From HGM13006 sp900757695 (GTDB lineage Bacteria; Bacillota; Clostridia; Oscillospirales; Oscillospiraceae), in assembly GCA_959607825.1 (NCBI GenBank), contig CAUHNW010000008.1, positions 58,877-122,876 on the forward strand: DNA of 64,000 nucleotides, in the 5' to 3' direction. The position numbers and the translations under genes were made by a program. The notes beneath the pieces were generated by a model. The model did not search any database and was not told the DNA's origin. It saw nothing but the letters and a program-made list of their open reading frames with translations. Shown here one piece after another: positions 58,750 to 64,000 of the stretch (within the stretch, counting starts at the first letter, position 1; every line of letters starts with the position of its first letter).

Positions 58750-58826
58750 AATGCTGTCTCCTTGCCGCGCTGGGATAGCGGCGCAGCTCAAAATGTCATT
58801 GATTTGTTTCTTGTAGCGAAAAGAGA

Positions 58827-58867
58827 ACAGCGCAGCTTCAGGGCGAGATGCCCGTCCGCTGCGCTGT
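58827..58867 (-). terminator. Probable terminator of the SLH protein gene
   Basis: ACAGCGCAG (58827-58835) pairs with CTGCGCTGT (58859-58867), with a nested GGGC/GCCC helix. The minus-strand continuation is TTCTCTTTTC. It lies 60 bases after the SLH gene stop. Confidence 0.65.
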
Positions 58868-58926
58868 CCGATGTTCGCTTATGGGGTCATGCCAGCGGCT
58901 TTGATGTTTAGCCGTATGTCAGCCGG

Positions 58927-61900
58927 TCACTTCTTGCAGCGCCAGAGGAAGGTCACGATCTGCGCTCTGGTGCAATCCGCATTGGGGCTGAATGTGGTGT
59001 TGGTGGTTCCCTTGATGATGTTCTCCTTGACCGCCCACAGTACCGCATCAGCATAGTAGGCGGTGGACTTCACATCGGCAAAGGGATTGGCCGTACCCGC
59101 TGCCGGGGACTTCTCGGAACGCCACAGGAACGTGACGCTCTGGGCGCGGGAGCAGGTCATGTTGGGGCTGAATGTGGTGTCGCTGGTGCCCTTGGTGATG
59201 CCGTTTTCTACCGCCCACAGCACAGCATCGTAGTAGTAGCTGCCCACAGGAACGTCGGTGAAGGGCATGGTGCTGGTTTTAGGGGCGGGGCTTCCAGCGG
59301 TGCGCCACAGGAAGGTCACGGCCTGCGCACGGGTGCAGATGCTATCCGGGGAGAAATGGGTATCATCGGTTCCCTTGGTAATGCCGTTTTCCACTGCCCA
59401 ATCCACAGCGTCCTCATAATAGCTGCCGGTGGCTACATCCACAAACACGCCGGTCTGGGGGTTGCCGTTGGCTTTCATAAAGATGACCTCGATGGTATGG
59501 GTTCTGCTGACATTCTCAAAGGTGTAGGACTTCACCGCGCCGATGCTCTTGCCGTCGATCTTGACGTTGGCGACAGCATAGCCCTTGTCTGGGGTGATGG
59601 TAAAGGTCTGATCCCGGCCCTCGCGGACGCTGACATTGCCGGAGGGAGAAATGGAGCCGCCAGCCCCGGCAGTTGCCTTGATGGTGTAGTAGCTGTAGCC
59701 GCTGCTGCCTCCACCGCCGGTATACGTCCAGTGGGCGTAGACGGTGGTCTTTGCAGAGAATACGGTATCCGTCGTGATCTTTGTGCCGCCGCTCTTTTCG
59801 GTGTACCAGCCGTCGAAGCTGTAACTGCCGCTTCGGGAGGCGCTGGGCAGAGAGGTCAGCTTCTGGTTGGTGGTGGTCATGCTGCCGACAGAGGGCGTAC
59901 CGCCGTTGCCGTCAAAGGTGACGATGAACTCGGTGGTCTGGTACTTCACAAAAACAGGCTGAAGCACAACATTGCTTTCGGGCATGTAGAACATATAGAC
60001 GTTCGTATCGATGGGGCCGACAATCAGGTCTCTCGGCTCTATGGCCTTACACTGCTCGAGAAGGTAGCCGCTATTCGGCGCGACAGTCAGGAAAATCTGT
60101 GTGTCAGCCTCCGCAGAGGTGTGGCTTGCGGTGATGCTTCCGCCCTCGCTGGTAAGGATTGTGATGCTGTAGAGCTGGCCGGGATTGTTGTCAATGTCCT
60201 TCCAGAGCGCCGTAGCCGTGGTATTTGCATTTATGAGGTAGGGATCGCCCACGTCATATCGTGCGCCGTCAATTTTCCACGCGTCGAATTCCTTGCCCTC
60301 GGGCGCGGTGAAGGCGCATTCGGGAAGAAGGTAGCTGGTGCCCTCTTCGACAGTCTCAGGTTCCATGCTGCCGCGGCCGCCGTTTGCGTCAAAGGTGACG
60401 GTAAACTCCGTGGGCTGGGGCGGTTCGCTCTTGCCGACAAGAACCTTCGCGTCGCCGCCGGCTTTGAGGTTTTTAGACGCCCGATAGCGCACATCATACG
60501 TTCCGGCGGAAAGGCCGGTGATCTCGCTGCCGGTGCAGGGCGTATAGACGGTTTCGCCTGCCGCGCGGTACTCCATCGTATCATCTGTGCCGGTGATCTT
60601 GCCGTCGCTGCCGCCCTTGGTAGTGGGCGCGACACCGATCAAGCCGTTAGGCGCTTCCTGCGTGGCTTTGCCGATGCTCCACGCTGCGGTCACGGCCTCA
60701 GTGCTGCCGTCCGCCCATTTGCCGGTCTTGGATGTGACGCGAACGGTGTAATCGCCCGCGTCCGTGGCGGTGTTGCCGGAGATGTCCATTGTGGCGGGAT
60801 CATAGCCGCTCACGGTTGCGATATGCTCGGAGCCATTGTAAGTATAGGTTCCGATGACGCTGATGCTGGGCTTTGCGGGATCGGTGGGCACGGGAGGCGC
60901 GTCCTCCTCGAAGATTGTCTTGATCTCCACCTCGCCGTCCGGCATGGTGAACTTATCGTCCTTGATAGTCACATTGCCTCTGATGACCTGCCACTCCTTA
61001 AAGTGGTAGTCCTTGTTGGGCGTAGCGGTCAGGGTGATCGTCGTACCGGCGGCAGCGGTGGAAGGAGTTGCGGCACCGGTGCCGTTGCCGTCATTGGTGA
61101 CGGTTACGGTGTGCTCGGCTGCGGGGGCGTTGGTTATCGTAATAGACAGCTCCTTCTTATCGTTGCCCACGCTGTTGAGAGCTCGAACGGTAAATTGGGC
61201 GGTCTGTTCCGCAGTGGGCGTGCCGCTGATCTCGCCGGTGGTTTGTTTCAGCGTCAAGCCATCGGGCAGCTCGCCACTGAAAAGCTCCCACAGAATGAAG
61301 CCTCCCCCAGTTGCCTGAAGCTGATGGTAGTACGGCGTGCCGACCGTGCCGCCGGGCAGCGTCGTGGTAGTAATCGCCGGCGCATCCTCCGAACCTAGGA
61401 GCTTCACCCGGATCGCGGCTGTTACCGCAGGCTCCGGCTGCTGATACCTGTGCTCGTCGTTAGCGTCGAATACCAGCGTACCGGGGATGGTCTGCCAAGC
61501 CGTGGACTGCGCGTCATAGGACGATTCCTCCCACGAAACCTTCATGCCAACCCTGAGACCGTCGATGGCCTCGACGACCACAATTTCCGGCAGGTTAAGC
61601 CCTGCAAAGGTCGTACCGAGTTTCTTCTCCGTAATGGGATCCGGCTCCTCGCAACGCTTGAAGGTATTTTTGATGACGTTGACCTTGATCGTTGTCTCCG
61701 CCTTCCTGTAGCCGTGCTGGTCAGTCGGCGTGAATACCACCGTCACAACATTCTCGCCCAGCTCGTCAAACCATCCGGGCGTACCCTCCTTGAGGGAGAA
61801 GGTGCCGGGTACAACGGTATCCGTCCCCTTGATCTTTGCCACACCGTCCGCAAGATTGGCGCTTTCCTCGCCTGTGGCTCCCATCTCGAAGATCCGATTC

Positions 61901-63861
61901 ACGAACATGGTATTGTCGGGCAGCGTAAAATCGCCGTTTTTCCACCGGAATACGGGCGGCTGCGTGATCTCCGTCTCCACCGGGTCGGCCTGCAGCGTGA
62001 TCTTTACCACGCCTCTGAGGTCGGCACCCTCGGGTACGATGTAATACTTCTCAAATTCGGCGCGGTTGACCTCACCGTAGATGGTCTGCTCCTCATAAGA
62101 ATTGGGGTCGTAGTTTGAATCGTCCCACTTGATGATGCCGGGCACATTGGCGTTCAGCCCGCTTCCCTCGTGGTTTGGTTCATCGGCCTCCGCGAAGAAA
62201 TAGAACGCGTTCGGCAGACCGAGATCCTCAAAGGCTGTTCCAATCTTTTTATTGTCAATATACGATGTGTTGGCATGCCTGAATTTGCGGGGAATGACGT
62301 CCACGTTGACGGTACATTCCGCCGTGCTGAACCTCATCCGGTCATAGGGGGTGAAGGTGACCTTGAGCGCCAGCAACCCCACCTGAACAAGCCCGCCGCC
62401 TCTGTTCCAGTAGCCGTATTTTTCCTGCTCCTCGTTCAGAGTGAACACGCCGTCAACCGTTTCGCCATCTGCCGTGGCTTTTCCGCCGGAAAGATACTCG
62501 TCGGAAAAGGCAAGCTGGCAAAAATCGCCGCTGTATATCTGCCTGGAGTAGGTGGGCGGCTCAATCGTGGGCACAATGGCCCCGTCGCCAATGAGCGTGA
62601 TTCTGGCGATGGCCTTGACCGTGCTTGTCGGCTCCAGCTCATCCTCGTAGATGCTCCATTCAACATCCAGATGGCCGGTAATGATCTGCTCGCCAAGAGC
62701 GTTCGGGTCATAGGAGGAGCCGTCCCATGTCACGGGGACATGGAAGGTCGCGCCGGTGTTGGTTATTACATCGACGTCGAAAGGAAGCCCCAGATACTCA
62801 AACGCCGTACCCAACGGCACGTCGGGGAGGACTTCGTCTGTGACGCTTGTGATCGTGTGCTTAAGCCCCGTCACGGTGACGATACATTCCGCCGTGGCGT
62901 ATGTCTCCGTATCGTCGGGAGTAAAGAGGATTTCCATGCGGTTTTCGCCCGGGCCTACTGCGCCGCCCCAATTGTGCTTGAAGCGGAACGAACCGGGAAC
63001 AACGATGTCCGTCCCCTCGACCTTTGCTTCGCCGCCTTTGAGATCCTCATCAAGGTACTGATCGCCGACATACCCCTCAGAGGGCAGCGTGGGCGGGGTG
63101 GTGATGACCGTTTTGGTGAGCTGCAAAAGCTCTCCGTAGGCCGTATGACAGGTTTCGCAAATGGCTTTCTCCGTGCCGGTGGCCTTGCCGCCGGAGCAGT
63201 TGCCTGTTTCGGTATGGCTGCTGTCCGTGGCGCAGGTGCGTGTGTGCGTTCCGTTGCCGTTGGAGATCCATTCGCCCCAGTTGTGATCGTGCACCTCCCA
63301 TATGGCGTAGATGGTTTCGTTCAAAGACGGGTGTACCATCAGGTAATTCCAATAATAGCCCTCTTCACGAAGATATTTCGGCTTCTCATTCGGACTCTCC
63401 GCCCAACCCTTGAAGGTATATCCGTCACGGGTTGGAATTTTTTCTGATATGGGGATCCATACAGATAAATTCGAGCTGGTCTCGCTCTGGCTTGGCGGTG
63501 CGCCGCTGCCGCCGTTGGCATCGTAATGCAGTGTATAGGTAAATTGGGTGGCAGCGGGACGGACTGCCCCGGTCAGAGTCCTTGGCATCGCAGCGCCGGA
63601 TGTCCCTGTCGAGTCAGCCGGGGCAGCGCCGCCGTCTCCGGATTCACAGATTTCGCACACATGACCGCAGGGTGTCCCCGCGGCATCCTCTGTCTGCGGC
63701 GTATAGCCGCAGGTCTCGTCATGCTCCGGGTGGTGTTCGCACAGGCCGCCCGTGTCTGGCGGAAGCGCGTAAGTTTCTTCGTCTGCCGCAAAGGCAGGCG
63801 CGGGCAGCATGGTCAGCACCATGCTGCATAGGAGCAGGATACTGAGTATTCGTTTCTTCAT
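58927..63861 (-). CDS. Large secreted SLH-domain surface protein with InlB and Ig-like modules
   Basis: A 1644-residue exported protein. The start at 63861 (MKKRILSILLLCSMVLTMLP) follows AGGAGGAG and gives a signal peptide cut near AFAAD. A Cys-rich stretch follows (CEHHPEH, CGHVCEIC). InlB-type repeats (FDANGG-like starts) lie near 108-187, 1153-1230 and 1310-1390. Several similar beta modules of about 130 residues fill 260-830. A putative Ig domain (GTPYYHQLQATGGG) is near 840-910. Three SLH domains occupy about 1470-1644 (GYFVDV-like starts, TFLWR ends) and should bind a wall polymer, commonly pyruvylated. It probably serves as an adhesin or S-layer-associated protein. Its ATG overlaps the stop of the upstream partial gene. 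Confidence 0.85.
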   Translation of the reverse strand: MKKRILSILLLCSMVLTMLPAPAFAADEETYALPPDTGGLCEHHPEHDETCGYTPQTEDAAGTPCGHVCEICESGDGGAAPADSTGTSGAAMPRTLTGAVRPAATQFTYTLHYDANGGSGAPPSQSETSSNLSVWIPISEKIPTRDGYTFKGWAESPNEKPKYLREEGYYWNYLMVHPSLNETIYAIWEVHDHNWGEWISNGNGTHTRTCATDSSHTETGNCSGGKATGTEKAICETCHTAYGELLQLTKTVITTPPTLPSEGYVGDQYLDEDLKGGEAKVEGTDIVVPGSFRFKHNWGGAVGPGENRMEILFTPDDTETYATAECIVTVTGLKHTITSVTDEVLPDVPLGTAFEYLGLPFDVDVITNTGATFHVPVTWDGSSYDPNALGEQIITGHLDVEWSIYEDELEPTSTVKAIARITLIGDGAIVPTIEPPTYSRQIYSGDFCQLAFSDEYLSGGKATADGETVDGVFTLNEEQEKYGYWNRGGGLVQVGLLALKVTFTPYDRMRFSTAECTVNVDVIPRKFRHANTSYIDNKKIGTAFEDLGLPNAFYFFAEADEPNHEGSGLNANVPGIIKWDDSNYDPNSYEEQTIYGEVNRAEFEKYYIVPEGADLRGVVKITLQADPVETEITQPPVFRWKNGDFTLPDNTMFVNRIFEMGATGEESANLADGVAKIKGTDTVVPGTFSLKEGTPGWFDELGENVVTVVFTPTDQHGYRKAETTIKVNVIKNTFKRCEEPDPITEKKLGTTFAGLNLPEIVVVEAIDGLRVGMKVSWEESSYDAQSTAWQTIPGTLVFDANDEHRYQQPEPAVTAAIRVKLLGSEDAPAITTTTLPGGTVGTPYYHQLQATGGGFILWELFSGELPDGLTLKQTTGEISGTPTAEQTAQFTVRALNSVGNDKKELSITITNAPAAEHTVTVTNDGNGTGAATPSTAAAGTTITLTATPNKDYHFKEWQVIRGNVTIKDDKFTMPDGEVEIKTIFEEDAPPVPTDPAKPSISVIGTYTYNGSEHIATVSGYDPATMDISGNTATDAGDYTVRVTSKTGKWADGSTEAVTAAWSIGKATQEAPNGLIGVAPTTKGGSDGKITGTDDTMEYRAAGETVYTPCTGSEITGLSAGTYDVRYRASKNLKAGGDAKVLVGKSEPPQPTEFTVTFDANGGRGSMEPETVEEGTSYLLPECAFTAPEGKEFDAWKIDGARYDVGDPYLINANTTATALWKDIDNNPGQLYSITILTSEGGSITASHTSAEADTQIFLTVAPNSGYLLEQCKAIEPRDLIVGPIDTNVYMFYMPESNVVLQPVFVKYQTTEFIVTFDGNGGTPSVGSMTTTNQKLTSLPSASRSGSYSFDGWYTEKSGGTKITTDTVFSAKTTVYAHWTYTGGGGSSGYSYYTIKATAGAGGSISPSGNVSVREGRDQTFTITPDKGYAVANVKIDGKSIGAVKSYTFENVSRTHTIEVIFMKANGNPQTGVFVDVATGSYYEDAVDWAVENGITKGTDDTHFSPDSICTRAQAVTFLWRTAGSPAPKTSTMPFTDVPVGSYYYDAVLWAVENGITKGTSDTTFSPNMTCSRAQSVTFLWRSEKSPAAGTANPFADVKSTAYYADAVLWAVKENIIKGTTNTTFSPNADCTRAQIVTFLWRCKK

Positions 63862-64000
63862 TGGCTTTTCTCCTCCTGTTCGTGTCGGGCGTGCTTGTTC
63901 GCCGCGCCTTTTTTCTGTTTTTCTCTGATTCTGAGCCGGAAGCATAGCGCGGTGATCGCTGCCGCCGCTGCAAAGGAGACGACGGCCACCAGCACATAGC
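63858..64000 (-). CDS. C-terminal end of a membrane protein gene (partial)
   Basis: Only the last 46 codons are in the window. They read YVLVAVVSFAAAAAITALCF and then a basic tail rich in Arg, Lys, Glu and Gln ending EEKSQ. This is one membrane helix with a positively charged cytosolic end. The TGA overlaps the ATG of the SLH protein gene, so the two are co-translated. The family cannot be determined from this fragment. Confidence 0.65.
   Translation of the reverse strand, partial: YVLVAVVSFAAAAAITALCFRLRIREKQKKGAANKHARHEQEEKSQ

Noticed and set aside
59356..61398. 680-codon open frame on the plus strand
   Set aside because: It is antisense to the SLH surface protein, whose domains are unambiguous. 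No start signal or family match.

Overview
The window looks like chromosome of a moderately GC-rich, Gram-positive gut Clostridium-class bacterium, most probably in or near the Oscillospiraceae. The evidence is the ylxM-ffh-rpsP-khpA cluster, an ECF-type folate transporter behind a tetrahydrofolate (THF) riboswitch, a Spo0A-like small protein, type III pantothenate kinase, SLH and glucan-binding-like wall repeats, a class B sortase, and large InlB-repeat surface proteins. The genus assignment is inference; no rRNA or tRNA gene was seen.

Layout. (1) 52-13652 (+) is a cell-envelope cluster. It holds a 1620-residue secreted NAGPA-type phosphodiester-glycosidase protein, a small lipoprotein, an Lgt-like membrane protein with a GCC motif, a 1687-residue InlB/Cys-rich/wall-repeat protein, and two nucleotide-sugar enzymes (CapF-like and CapG-like). 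(2) 13725-16566 pairs an orphan solute-binding lipoprotein with a divergent MerR regulator. The lipoprotein promoter has the 19-bp spacer typical of MerR control. (3) 16649-22365 carries a ferredoxin-flavoprotein, a zinc-ribbon membrane protein, an old-yellow-enzyme-type oxidoreductase and an SSB-like protein. (4) 22362-26664 holds coaBC, coaX and an unusual propeller plus solute-binding lipoprotein. (5) 26710-29212 (-) is a UbiA-type phosphoribosyl-polyprenyl synthase-like enzyme with a polytopic membrane protein. (6) 29438-34532 contains a Gly/Pro-rich orphan, riboswitch-controlled folT, the SRP/ribosome cluster and birA. (7) 34557-45414 holds an XRE regulator with a divergent NSS transporter, an acyltransferase, a trmB-response regulator-histidine kinase operon, DegV, a sulfatase-like membrane protein and an AGCS symporter. 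(8) 45554-49390 contains a small DUF6514-like/Spo0A-C/XRE regulatory module, a serpin lipoprotein and an AIM24-family protein. (9) 49580-57874 is a complete livJ-H-M-G-F branched-chain amino-acid-type ABC operon, two LysR genes and a class I CoA-transferase. (10) 57900-64000 is a surface/mobile region: an IS200-like left-end remnant, a truncated class B sortase, a 1644-residue SLH surface protein and the end of another membrane protein gene.

The genes mostly describe nutrient capture (amino acids, folate, oligosaccharide-like solutes), fermentation of acyl-CoAs and a heavily elaborated cell surface. The best leads for follow-up are the sortase gene joined to the IS200 remnant by apparent microhomology, a 169-bp foldback MITE that supplies the stop codon of the CoA-transferase gene, the Lgt-like paralogue inside a surface-protein operon, the serpin, the Spo0A-C/DUF6514-like/XRE module, and several unusually clean regulatory sites. 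I found no CRISPR array, prophage or obvious defence system, and I do not claim a proven new system.
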